NCBI RefSeq assembly: GCF_024448895.1
Contig: NZ_JAMOIC010000020.1
Span: 21,154 to 85,153, forward strand
Direction: 5' to 3'
From: Stutzerimonas stutzeri
GTDB taxonomy: Bacteria > Pseudomonadota > Gammaproteobacteria > Pseudomonadales > Pseudomonadaceae
Length of the DNA: 64,000 nt
The notes under the pieces were generated by a model. That model saw only the letters and a list, made by a program, of their open reading frames with translations, was not told the DNA's origin and made no database searches. Below, piece by piece: positions 6,333 through 13,805 of the stretch (positions are counted from its first letter, which is position 1; every line of letters starts with the position of its first letter). The position numbers were made by a program, and so were the translations under genes.

Positions 6333-8473
6333 GATGCGTTCGCCAAGGTGTTGGCTTGGCCCTCTTTGGCCAATGACGGCCGCGGCGCCGGCGCTCCCTG
6401 GCTGATGACTTTGATCGCTTGCAGGCTGTATTCGGGCGCTAACTCGGTGAACGACAACACGGCAATCTCCAGTTCATCACGGGCACGCCAGCGCACTATA
6501 TGGCGGCGTAATTCGGGGTGGACCACCAGCACCGCCTTGTGCGGATCGGGCAGCGCGGCACATTGGGCGCGCAGTTCTTTCATAAAGTGACGGGCAATAT
6601 CCCTGGGCCGCGAATCGCCGCGCGCGCCGTCCTGTACTCGCAACGATTCGAGCATCTGCGCTTCGGTGCGCGCGCCAATCACGAAGGCTGCGATGACCCT
6701 GTTGCCATCGCCGTACTGGTGGCTGATCTGCCGGGCCAAGGCCTTGCGTAAATGATCGGAAAGGCGGCCGACATCGCCTTCTCCGTTCCACTCCACCATG
6801 GCTTCCAGCAAGGCACGACGGTTGCGGATCGAGACGTTCTCGGCTACCAGACGCCGCAGCGCATCCGCCATGCGCTGCACTGGCACCACGCGCAAGGCCT
6901 CTTTCACCAGTTCGGGTGCGCGCTCTTCCAGTTGCTCCAGCAACTGACGGGTTTCCTGTATACCCAGAAAATCTCCGGCATAGCGGCGCAGTGCACGCGC
7001 CATCAGCTCTCGCAGGAGTTCATCCGGGCGCAGGTAGGCAATGGCCGCCTCGTCCAGCTGCGCGCAATACTCTTGGGCGATCCACAACGCTGGGCGGCGG
7101 TTCAGGGGCGACTGCGCTTCACGGCCCGGCACGTCGACTAGGTCCAGATGTATGGGGTCGTCCTGAAACAACACGTGCTCAAGGTGCAGCTCGCCTTCAT
7201 CGACGGGTATGCCTTCCAGGACAATGCGGAAATGGCCGCCGACCCCAGCTTGGTCAACGTGCACCGCCGGCAGTGGAAACTCGATCCCCAGATCGGCGCG
7301 CAGGTCGTTGCACAACTCCTCCAGACGTTGGCGCAACGGGTGCAGCGGCGCTGCTTCAGCCAGCGCAGGGCTGATCACCAGCAACACTCGGCTGTCGGGG
7401 GCGGTACTGGGCTCGTCCGTCTCCTCCGGCTGCGCCATCGGGGCGATTTCTTCAACCGGTTGCAGCGGTTCCTGCAGCTCGGCAGCCAGCTTCGACTTTT
7501 CGCGGCGATGCAGGGAATAGGCGCAGGCACCGAGTAAGGCCGACAGGCTCAGAAAGACAACGGCGGGAAAACCGGGAATAAACGCTACGCCCAGCAAAAT
7601 AAAGGCAGTCAGCGACAGCGCGCGCTGGCTGGCACCCATTTGCCGCATGATCTCGGTGCCGAGGTCCTCTTCGATATCTTCATTGTTGACGCGAGTGACT
7701 ACCGTGCCCGCCGCCACGGCAATCAGCAGCGCTGGAATCTGCGCGATCAAGCCGTCGCCCACGGTCAGGAGTGAATAGGTATGGGCAGCGTCGGCGAAGG
7801 TCATGTCGCGCTCCAGCATACCGATCATCAAGCCGCCAATGAGGTTGACGCAAAGGATCACCAGGCCGGCGATGGCGTCACCTTTGACGAACTTCATCGA
7901 CCCGTCCATAGCGCCGAACAGCTGGCTTTCGCGCTGCAAGTTGGAGCGCCGACGGCGTGCTTCCGGCTGGTCGATATCACCATTGCGCAGGTCGTTGTCG
8001 ATGGCCATCTGCTTGCCGGGCATGGCATCCAGCGTGAAGCGCGCGGCTACTTCCGCTACGCGCTCGGCGCCCTTGGTGATGACCACGAACTGGGCAATCG
8101 TGATGATCATGAAGATCACCAGCCCCACCACCACTTTGCCAGCAATTACGAACTCACCAAACGCCTCGACAATGTTGCCGGCATCGCCGTGCAGAAGAAT
8201 GAGACGCGTGGTGGTGATCGACAGCGACAGGCGAAACAGCGTGCTGAGCAAAATCAATGGAGGCAATGCCGACAAATCGACCGGCTTGGCGATATAGAAC
8301 GCGACGATGAGAATGAGGATGCTCAGGGCAATGTTCACGCCTATAAGCAAGTCCACCAGGTAGGTGGGCAGCGGAATGATCATCATCACAACGGCCATCA
8401 GCATGAACGCGGCGATCACCACATCCGTGCGCTTGGCGGCCAGTCGAGCGAAGGCGCTGACACGGCCCATCAT
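6329..8473 (-). CDS. sctV: Type III secretion export gate protein SctV
   Basis: This 714-aa protein is a complete FlhA/YscV/HrcV family member. The N-terminal third has about eight transmembrane helices. They are joined by the highly conserved cytoplasmic loop (DNDLRNGDIDQPEARRRR at about 159-176, and FVKGDAIAGL at about 195-204). The C-terminal half is the soluble domain that forms the nonameric ring receiving chaperone-substrate complexes. Length and motifs are normal and it looks intact. It overlaps sctY upstream and the secretin gene downstream by 4 bp each. The X-Y-V order is the same as yscX-yscY-yscV in Ysc-family systems. Confidence 0.97.
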   Translation of the reverse strand: MMGRVSAFARLAAKRTDVVIAAFMLMAVVMMIIPLPTYLVDLLIGVNIALSILILIVAFYIAKPVDLSALPPLILLSTLFRLSLSITTTRLILLHGDAGNIVEAFGEFVIAGKVVVGLVIFMIITIAQFVVITKGAERVAEVAARFTLDAMPGKQMAIDNDLRNGDIDQPEARRRRSNLQRESQLFGAMDGSMKFVKGDAIAGLVILCVNLIGGLMIGMLERDMTFADAAHTYSLLTVGDGLIAQIPALLIAVAAGTVVTRVNNEDIEEDLGTEIMRQMGASQRALSLTAFILLGVAFIPGFPAVVFLSLSALLGACAYSLHRREKSKLAAELQEPLQPVEEIAPMAQPEETDEPSTAPDSRVLLVISPALAEAAPLHPLRQRLEELCNDLRADLGIEFPLPAVHVDQAGVGGHFRIVLEGIPVDEGELHLEHVLFQDDPIHLDLVDVPGREAQSPLNRRPALWIAQEYCAQLDEAAIAYLRPDELLRELMARALRRYAGDFLGIQETRQLLEQLEERAPELVKEALRVVPVQRMADALRRLVAENVSIRNRRALLEAMVEWNGEGDVGRLSDHLRKALARQISHQYGDGNRVIAAFVIGARTEAQMLESLRVQDGARGDSRPRDIARHFMKELRAQCAALPDPHKAVLVVHPELRRHIVRWRARDELEIAVLSFTELAPEYSLQAIKVISQGAPAPRPSLAKEGQANTLANAS

Positions 8474-8826
8474 GCGGCGTTGCTCCCGCGTCGGCTCAGG
8501 TAGTGGCGAAACAGCTGCCTGCCTTCGGCGCCACGCCCGGCACGCAATAGCGCGCGGCTGCGTAAGAGCAACAGCTCGGTGGGCTCATGCTCAGGCGACG
8601 AGACGGTAAGTTGAGAGATGCGATCCAGGGCCGCCAGTGCACGTTCGCCATCGCCGACCGCGGTAAACACCACCGCAAGTCGACGCAAGAGTATCGGGTC
8701 GTCAGGGGTTATTTGCGTGGCCAGCAAAAGCATCACCAGCGCTCGGGGTGACTGGCCTGCACGCTGGTAGATATCCGCCAGACCATGGAGCAGGTGCGCC
8801 GCATCACGATTTTCCCGTTGCATCAT
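8470..8826 (-). CDS. sctY: T3SS chaperone SctY (YscY-like TPR protein)
   Basis: This 118-aa soluble protein consists of about three TPR-like helical hairpins: AHLLHGLADIYQRAGQSPRAL, LRRLAVVFTAVGDGERALAAL and LLLRSRALLRAGRGAEGRQL. YscY is a small TPR protein that binds YscX and the export gate SctV. Here the gene lies exactly between an X-like gene and sctV, with 4-bp overlaps on both sides, so the call comes from fold type, length (YscY is about 114 aa) and synteny. A Bordetella BscY-type protein would be an equivalent description. Confidence 0.78.
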   Translation of the reverse strand: MMQRENRDAAHLLHGLADIYQRAGQSPRALVMLLLATQITPDDPILLRRLAVVFTAVGDGERALAALDRISQLTVSSPEHEPTELLLLRSRALLRAGRGAEGRQLFRHYLSRRGSNAA

Positions 8827-9185
8827 TCCCCCGAGTCAGCGCGCTGCTGATCCAGCGAGCGACGGGTGTCGAGCTCGTCGCGGACCAGGGTCATAGCCAG
8901 GTTTTTGGTGTCTTCATCGAGTTCCAGAGACGGCAGGATGCGGTCCAGAATGTCCTCCAAAATTTCGCCGGGGCGCGAGCCGGCAAATAGAGAAGGATCA
9001 ATGCTGCCTAATTCGCCGAGGCGCTCCACATCGCGGCGCAGCGAGCGACGCGCCAGATCGCCGACCGGGGTAGGCAGCAACGCATCGAATAACGCTGCCC
9101 GACTGCGCTCAACGCGCTGCGCGCCTGCGCCATCTAGAGGAGTGAGCAACGTGTCGGTGGGGACGGCGCGCGGATCGACCTTCAT
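8823..9185 (-). CDS. sctX: T3SS export-gate-associated protein SctX (YscX-like)
   Basis: This 120-aa hydrophilic protein, close in length to YscX (about 122 aa), carries a LTPLDGAGAQRVERSR segment near the N-terminus and a charged C-terminal helix MTLVRDELDTRRSLDQQ. It lies immediately upstream of sctY and sctV. In Ysc systems YscX is bound by YscY and is needed early for secretion through SctV. Conservation in this family is weak, so the name depends largely on the X-Y-V gene order. No membrane segment or signal peptide is visible. Confidence 0.7.
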   Translation of the reverse strand: MKVDPRAVPTDTLLTPLDGAGAQRVERSRAALFDALLPTPVGDLARRSLRRDVERLGELGSIDPSLFAGSRPGEILEDILDRILPSLELDEDTKNLAMTLVRDELDTRRSLDQQRADSGE

Positions 9186-9188
9186 CGC

Positions 9189-10136
9189 TTAGCTTTCGTC
9201 GGCCGGAGCTGCAGCCAAGGTGAAGAAAAAGATCTCGTCACCACGCGCCAACTCCACCATTTCATCTCTGATGTCCTTTATCACCCAGCCGTCGCTAAGC
9301 GGCGCTCCTGCGTCCAGGCGAGCGCCAGACGAATCGATGACATAAGGGTCTTCACCAAACCACACCGCCTGGAAACTCACCCGCGGTTGAGCACCGGGTT
9401 CGCGAACCGCCACCTCGCTGCTTTGCAGGACAAAGTGCCGACCGTAGTGACCATCGAAGTATTGCTGCAGCGCTACCCACTGCGGGCGCTGCTCAGGTGT
9501 GAGGGTGCCCTTGGCTTTGAGCTGGCCATTGACGACGAGCAGATTCAAGTCTTTCAGACCAGCCTTGCTCGCTCTGGCGGCGAGGTCGGCACGCACCTTG
9601 TCCAGCGAAGGCACCTGTTCGACAGGGCGATCAACGCCGGTAGCGGTCAAGTTGTCCATAATGTCCAGCGACTCTCCCGGCTGGGCGTCGCTAAACATCG
9701 CGAGCGCGCTGGCGCAAATGAACATGAAAGCGCCGGCGATCAACCATTGCGGCTTGCCATACCATACCGGCGCATCCGGGCGGGGCGCACCGAAAGGCGC
9801 CTGTAGTGAAATGCTTGCCTGGCCCAGCTGGATTTCGAATGGTAACGCTGCCCGAAAGCCATGCCCGCGGGCGATGCGCGTCGTCTTGCCGGCCGCGAAC
9901 AGCTGAATGTCGCCGCCCAGCGCCTCGATAGTGACGTGCGATGCGGAAAAACGCAGGCGCACATGCTTGGTTTCAATACCAGGATCGCCCAGCACCAGAT
10001 CATCGCCTGGGCCGGCGCCGATCACGCAAACGGGCGCGTCCATCGGCAGCGACACTCCATGGTGCATACCGGCGACGACCTGTAACGTCGGGCTGTCGTT
10101 ATCCGCTTTGGACAAATGGGATGCCATGGCTGTCAT
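9189..10136 (-). CDS. sctD: Type III secretion inner-membrane ring protein SctD (FHA domain)
   Basis: This 315-aa single-pass protein has an N-terminal cytoplasmic FHA-like domain (about 17-110, with DLVLGDPGIETKHVRLRF, the usual FHA strand pattern). One transmembrane helix follows (about 131-148, WLIAGAFMFICASALAMF), then a periplasmic region with ring-building domains. This is the layout of SctD/YscD, which forms the outer of the two inner-membrane rings with SctJ and contacts the secretin. The ATG at 10136 was chosen because a GGGGTGG sequence lies just upstream. A longer frame starts at 10169 without a ribosome-binding site. sctX follows after 3 bp. Confidence 0.88.
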   Translation of the reverse strand: MTAMASHLSKADNDSPTLQVVAGMHHGVSLPMDAPVCVIGAGPGDDLVLGDPGIETKHVRLRFSASHVTIEALGGDIQLFAAGKTTRIARGHGFRAALPFEIQLGQASISLQAPFGAPRPDAPVWYGKPQWLIAGAFMFICASALAMFSDAQPGESLDIMDNLTATGVDRPVEQVPSLDKVRADLAARASKAGLKDLNLLVVNGQLKAKGTLTPEQRPQWVALQQYFDGHYGRHFVLQSSEVAVREPGAQPRVSFQAVWFGEDPYVIDSSGARLDAGAPLSDGWVIKDIRDEMVELARGDEIFFFTLAAAPADES

Positions 10137-10242
10137 TCGACCCACCCCGCCTACTGCCGGGAACGGCATCAGGCGTTAAACAGATATGCACGCGCTACGT
10201 GGGCTCGCACATACGCATAAAAACGGAAAAATGAGCCAGGGT

Positions 10243-10267
10243 GCAGGCGGTGTAATACACCGCCTGC
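10243..10267 (-). terminator. Perfect hairpin between the 53-aa gene and sctD
   Basis: An 11-bp perfect stem (GCAGGCGGTGT with ACACCGCCTGC) and a 3-nt loop lie 9 bp after the stop of the 53-aa gene on the minus strand. A T-run (CATTTTT) follows about 14 nt later, further away than in a classical terminator. It may end or reduce transcription after the first gene, so that the 53-aa product is made in excess over sctD and the genes behind it, or it may stabilise the upstream mRNA end. Confidence 0.6.
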
Positions 10268-10276
10268 AGACCTGAA

Positions 10277-10438
10277 TCAGTTCTGCGGACGCTGTTTGGT
10301 AGCGTCAAGCTCAGCTTTCTTAGCGGTCGTGATCTCGGTGATCTTGGCCGACTTCTCAATGGCCATATCAAAAACAGCGGACATCTTGTCGATAGCGGCG
10401 TCAGAGTTACCGCTGCTTACTGGTGGTGTATCAGCCAT
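10277..10438 (-). CDS. 53-aa T3SS-associated protein, candidate needle/pilin subunit
   Basis: A small ORF starts at the ATG at 10438 with a GGAGAT ribosome-binding site 5-6 bp upstream. It encodes a 53-aa hydrophilic protein with a Ser/Pro/Asn-rich N-terminus and one long predicted helix (DAAIDKMSAVFDMAIEKSAK to about residue 48). It has no Cys, no signal peptide and no membrane segment. It would be the first gene of the T3SS operon and is followed by a strong hairpin before sctD. That resembles highly expressed needle or pilin genes such as hrpA, but at 53 aa it is short for SctF (usually 70-90 aa). I do not recognise the family. The function is inferred from position only. Confidence 0.6.
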   Translation of the reverse strand: MADTPPVSSGNSDAAIDKMSAVFDMAIEKSAKITEITTAKKAELDATKQRPQN

Positions 10439-11215
10439 GGGATATCTCCATCTGCATTGAGTAGTTTGCATTGGCGGTAACGCCCAAATAGGTGCTACCG
10501 ATTGCTGGGCGTCCAACTCGTAGTCGGACCGAGTTATGTAGCTTTGCAACGCTTCAAATCCTAGGGGCAGAAAAACAGGCCGTGTTGTTAAAGGTTGTTA
10601 AAGCGATTGGAAGCGGACCACTTCACGCTTTCGCACGGTCGGGGCCGGGGTCGCCAGGCCCAAGGATCGGTCTGCTAACCGGACTTGGAGCGTTGGGCAG
10701 GAGCTGTCGGGACGCACGCCCAGCGCATAGCAGATCTTTGATATCAGCACGCTTTACTCGTTGTGCTGTACATCGACCAGGGCAAAGCACTGAGCGGCAT
10801 TGCTTGTGAAGACAAAAGCATCAGGCAGGTGCATATCGCCGGCTTTTTGATCGGACGCGTCGGCAAACTTGCTTCACACCCTCAAAAGACACAGTTGTGG
10901 GTCGGAGATAAAACAACTGCGTCAAGGGGCAGCCCCTGGATCCTCAGCTCTTGCGCTTGGCAGCACCGAACGATTGATGTTCAAGCAGAGATCTCCGCCA
11001 GCGTTACTGCTTTGATCCCAGAGCAAACACCAAAAAGCCCAAGGCTCAGGTTTTCGCTAAAGGACGGCATATCTGGCAGCGGTTTCAGCTTGACGAATAG
11101 CGGGGCTGGTAAGCGCGACGGCCGCTACTAGGGTCACGAATCGACGTCTAGCAACGAAAGCATTCGTGGTTGCGAGGGGGGGTGTGGCTGCGAGGGATAT
11201 TTAGTGGGAGGCAGA
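10439..11215. other. Intergenic region between T3SS cluster and tRNA pair
   Basis: About 780 bp with no convincing gene. Short frames exist, such as one at 10763-11131 plus, but they lack ribosome-binding sites and resemble no known protein. The region must contain the promoter of the T3SS operon in its first 200 bp, and a tandem 10-bp repeat lies at 10584-10603. No integrase, transposase or remnant of one is visible. Confidence 0.6.
10584..10603. repeat. Tandem 10-bp direct repeat upstream of the T3SS operon
   Basis: Two exact adjacent copies of GTTGTTAAAG (CTTTAACAAC on the transcribed side) lie about 146 bp before the start of the 53-aa gene. The period is one helical turn, so a dimeric regulator could bind both on the same face. 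I see no Hrp-box (GGAACC-N15-16-CCAC) in the same stretch. A regulatory role is inferred. Confidence 0.4.
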
Positions 11216-11242
11216 AACAAGAAAAGCGGCCAATGGCCGCTT
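11216..11242 (-). terminator. Terminator of the tRNA-Val/tRNA-Asp transcript
   Basis: On the minus strand, GAAGCGGCCATTGGCCGC pairs as a GC-rich stem about 45 bp after tRNA-Asp and is followed by TTTTCTTGTTT. This is a normal rho-independent terminator. Confidence 0.8.
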
Positions 11243-11285
11243 CTTTTGTGGCTTCCAGGCGTTCAGCGGGCCTAGGAAGCAAATA

Positions 11286-11362
11286 TGGCGCAGCGGACGG
11301 GACTCGAACCCGCGACCCCCGGCGTGACAGGCCGGTATTCTAACCGACTGAACTACCGCTGC
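11286..11362 (-). tRNA. tRNA-Asp (GTC)
   Basis: A 77-nt tRNA with encoded CCA. The acceptor stem GCAGCGG pairs with CCGCTGC. The D-loop contains AGTTCAGTCGGTTAGAAT, the anticodon stem-loop reads CCGGCCTGTCACGCCGG with anticodon GTC, and the T-arm is GCGGGTTCGAGTCCCGT. It is the second gene of a two-tRNA transcript. Its 3' end faces the T3SS side. Confidence 0.96.
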
Positions 11363-11375
11363 GCTAAACCTCGAG

Positions 11376-11451
11376 TGGTGGGTGATGACGGGATCGAACC
11401 GCCGACCCTCTGCTTGTAAGGCAGATGCTCTCCCAGCTGAGCTAATCACCC
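11376..11451 (-). tRNA. tRNA-Val (TAC)
   Basis: A 76-nt tRNA with encoded CCA. The acceptor stem GGGTGAT pairs with ATCACCC. The D-arm is TAGCTCAGCTGGGAGAGC, the anticodon loop is CTTACAA with anticodon TAC, and the T-arm is GGCGGTTCGATCCCGTC. Only 13 bp separate it from tRNA-Asp, so both are processed from one precursor. Confidence 0.96.
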
Positions 11452-11473
11452 GTTTGCTCTCGAAGTGGGGCGC

Positions 11474-11502
11474 ATTCTAGAGAGGGTTCCTGACCTTGGC
11501 AA
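11474..11502 (-). promoter_or_regulatory. Sigma-70 promoter of the tRNA pair
   Basis: On the minus strand TTGCCA and TAGAAT are separated by exactly 17 bp and followed by the GC-rich discriminator GCGCCCC, typical of stable-RNA promoters under stringent control. The -10 element ends 23 bp before the tRNA-Val 5' end. Confidence 0.8.
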
Positions 11503-11830
11503 CCCCCTTTTGAAAAAAAAATTGAAGAACTTACAAAGACTTAGGAAACCGGTTGTTGTGGGGCTTTGACCAAGGTGGGTAGCGAAGGACTGACGACAGC
11601 CAAAGCCCGCCGTGACGCTTGATTACGACATGCCTAAAACGCGATGAAGAGGCGCTTGCCAGCAGCACACGATGATTCGAGCCGCTTTCTGAAGAGATCG
11701 GAGTATCTCCACCCGCCGCCTTTATTGGACGATTTGCGGTTTCCATCGACCTTGCCGCTTTCGAGGGTTGGCCTCAGTGCCATGGAGGGGAATAATGCGC
11801 GCTTTGCTTTTACCGGAGTTTCAAATCGCC
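11503..11830. other. Intergenic region upstream of rdgC
   Basis: About 330 bp with no recognisable gene. It must hold the rdgC promoter. Frames that run into rdgC from 11768 lack the conserved family start. No repeat or structure stands out apart from an A-tract at about 11512-11522. Confidence 0.5.
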
Positions 11831-12751
11831 ATGTGGTTTCGCAACCTGCTCGTCTACCGTCTCACCCAGAACGTCCCTTTCGATGTCGAGACACTTGAAG
11901 CTGCATTGGCCGCCAAGCCCGCCCGCCCCTGCGCCAGCCAGGAGCTGAGCACCTATGGATTCGTCGCGCCTTTTGGCAAGGGCGAAGACGCCCCGCTGGT
12001 ACATGCCAGCCAGGGTTTTCTGCTGATTTCCACGCGTAAGGAAGAACGCATCCTTCCGGGCAGCGTGGTCAAGGACGCGTTGAAGGAAAAAGTCGACGAG
12101 ATCGAAAACGAGCAGATGCGCAAGGTTTACAAGAAAGAGCGCGAGCAGCTGAAGGACGACATCATCCAGGCTTTTCTGCCACGGGCGTTCATTCGTAAGT
12201 CAGGTACCTTCGCTGCCATTGCGCCTGAGCAGGGTCTGATTCTGGTCGACTCATCCAGCCCCAAGCGGGCCGAGGACCTGCTGTCCACCCTGCGCGAGGC
12301 CATCGGCTCGCTGCCGGTGCGACCGTTGACCGTCAAGATCGCGCCAGCGGCAACCATGACTGATTGGGTCAAGACGCAGAAAGCCGCCGATGATTTCTTC
12401 GTGCTCGATGAATGCGAGCTGCGTGACACCCATGAAGACGGCGGCACCGTGCGCTGCAAGCGCCAGGACCTGACCAGCGATGAGATCCAGCAGCATCTGG
12501 AAGTCGGCAAGCAGGTCACTCAACTGGCTCTGGGCTGGCAGGACAAGTTGTCCTTCGTGCTCGATGACAAGATGGTGATCAAGCGTCTGCGCTTCGAGGA
12601 ATTGCTGCAGGACCAGGCCGAACAGGACGGTGGCGATGACGACCTCGGCCAGCAGGACGCCAGCTTCCTGTTGATGATGCTGACCTTCGGCGAGTTCCTG
12701 CCTGCGCTGTTCGAGGCACTGGGTGGTGAGGAGATTCCGCAGGGCATCTAA
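11831..12751 (+). CDS. rdgC: Recombination-associated protein RdgC
   Basis: This 306-aa protein is a full-length RdgC, a ring-shaped nucleoid-associated DNA-binding protein that limits RecA activity. The ATG at 11831 gives the conserved start [18 protein letters not shown]. The rest carries the family patterns, such as [23 protein letters not shown] and [18 protein letters not shown] at the C-terminus. A frame open upstream would add 21 residues that are not part of the family. It is probably a chromosomal core gene just outside the T3SS region. Confidence 0.95.
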   Translation: MWFRNLLVYRLTQNVPFDVETLEAALAAKPARPCASQELSTYGFVAPFGKGEDAPLVHASQGFLLISTRKEERILPGSVVKDALKEKVDEIENEQMRKVYKKEREQLKDDIIQAFLPRAFIRKSGTFAAIAPEQGLILVDSSSPKRAEDLLSTLREAIGSLPVRPLTVKIAPAATMTDWVKTQKAADDFFVLDECELRDTHEDGGTVRCKRQDLTSDEIQQHLEVGKQVTQLALGWQDKLSFVLDDKMVIKRLRFEELLQDQAEQDGGDDDLGQQDASFLLMMLTFGEFLPALFEALGGEEIPQGI

Positions 12752-12814
12752 ACTGCCTTGTGCGCCGCCGGCCTGGCTGGCGGCGCCCTCCCTTACAACT
12801 ACAAGGTAAACCCG

Positions 12815-13765
12815 ATGCGCGCTCTCGCCGCCCTTAGCCGCTTTGTCGGCAACACGTTTGCCCTCTGGGTCCTGCTCTTCGCCGTTCTCGCCTTCTTCCA
12901 GCCCAGCTGGTTCCTCCCCGCCACCGCCTGGATCGTCCCGTTGCTGGGGCTGATCATGTTTGGCATGGGTCTGACATTGAAGGCAGCGGATTTTGCCGAA
13001 GTCGCGCGTCGCCCTTTGTGGGTTGCGCTAGGAGTGGGCTCGCAATTCCTGATCATGCCCGCGCTTGCCTGGGTGCTCTGCCAACTGCTGGGGCTGCCTG
13101 CCGAAATAGCCGTCGGTGTGATTCTGGTGGGCTGCTGCCCGGGCGGCACCGCGTCGAACGTGATCGCCTGGTTCTCTCGCGGTGACGTGGCACTTTCGGT
13201 AGCGATCACCGCCGTTACCACCCTCCTCGCCCCATTGGTAACGCCCGCATTGATATGGCTGCTGGCTTCAGCCTGGCTGCCGGTCAATTTCGGCGCGCTG
13301 TTCATGTCCATCGTGCAGATCGTGTTGTTGCCTGTCGCCTTGGGATTGGTCGTTCGTCGGTTGCTAGGCAATCGTGTGCACCACGTGGTCGACATTCTGC
13401 CGCTGGTTTCGGTGGTCAGCATCGTGATTATCGTGGCCGCTGTGGTAGCGGCCAGTCAGGCCAAGATCGCGGAGTCCGGCCTGCTGATCATGGCGGTGGT
13501 GGTGTTGCATAACAGCCTGGGGCTCGGCATTGGCTATCTGGTCGGCCGACTGTTCGGCCTGCCGCTGGCGCAGCGCAAGACGCTTTCGATCGAGGTCGGC
13601 ATGCAGAACTCCGGCCTCGGCGCAGCCTTGGCCAGTGCACACTTTTCACCCCTGGCAGCGGTACCCAGCGCGTTGTTCAGTGTCTGGCACAACCTCTCCG
13701 GCGCGCTGCTCGCCACGTTCTATCGGCGAATGAAGGATAACGACCCGAAGAGCCCTGGCGCCTGA
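12815..13765 (+). CDS. Bile acid:sodium symporter family (BASS) transporter
   Basis: This 316-aa integral membrane protein has about ten hydrophobic helices. It has the BASS-family pattern, including GLIMFGMGLTLKAADF after the first helices, the VGCCPGGTASNVIAWFSRGD signature (about 110-128), and EVGMQNSGLGAALASAHF (about 265-282). These glycine-rich motifs hold the sodium and substrate sites in YocS/ASBT proteins. The ATG at 12815 has AAGGT upstream. The substrate cannot be read from sequence; organic anions such as keto acids or pantoate are typical of bacterial members. It follows rdgC by 63 bp and could be co-transcribed. Confidence 0.88.
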   Translation: MRALAALSRFVGNTFALWVLLFAVLAFFQPSWFLPATAWIVPLLGLIMFGMGLTLKAADFAEVARRPLWVALGVGSQFLIMPALAWVLCQLLGLPAEIAVGVILVGCCPGGTASNVIAWFSRGDVALSVAITAVTTLLAPLVTPALIWLLASAWLPVNFGALFMSIVQIVLLPVALGLVVRRLLGNRVHHVVDILPLVSVVSIVIIVAAVVAASQAKIAESGLLIMAVVVLHNSLGLGIGYLVGRLFGLPLAQRKTLSIEVGMQNSGLGAALASAHFSPLAAVPSALFSVWHNLSGALLATFYRRMKDNDPKSPGA

Positions 13766-13775
13766 GCTCTTTGCG

Positions 13776-13798
13776 GGTCCGGGCTGCAAGCCCGGACC
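13776..13798. terminator. Bidirectional hairpin between the symporter and malK genes
   Basis: A 10-bp perfect stem (GGTCCGGGCT with AGCCCGGACC) and a 3-nt loop lie between two convergent genes. There is no long T-run on either side, so termination strength is uncertain. Confidence 0.6.
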
Positions 13799-13805
13799 TT
13801 GCAGC

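Noticed and set aside
10763-11131. Possible 122-aa gene in the T3SS-tRNA gap
   Set aside because: No ribosome-binding site, mixed composition with no domain, and not in an operon.
10439-11362. attL/attR duplication of the tRNA-Asp 3' end
   Set aside because: I looked for the tRNA end sequence again between 10.4 and 11.3 kb by eye and did not find it.
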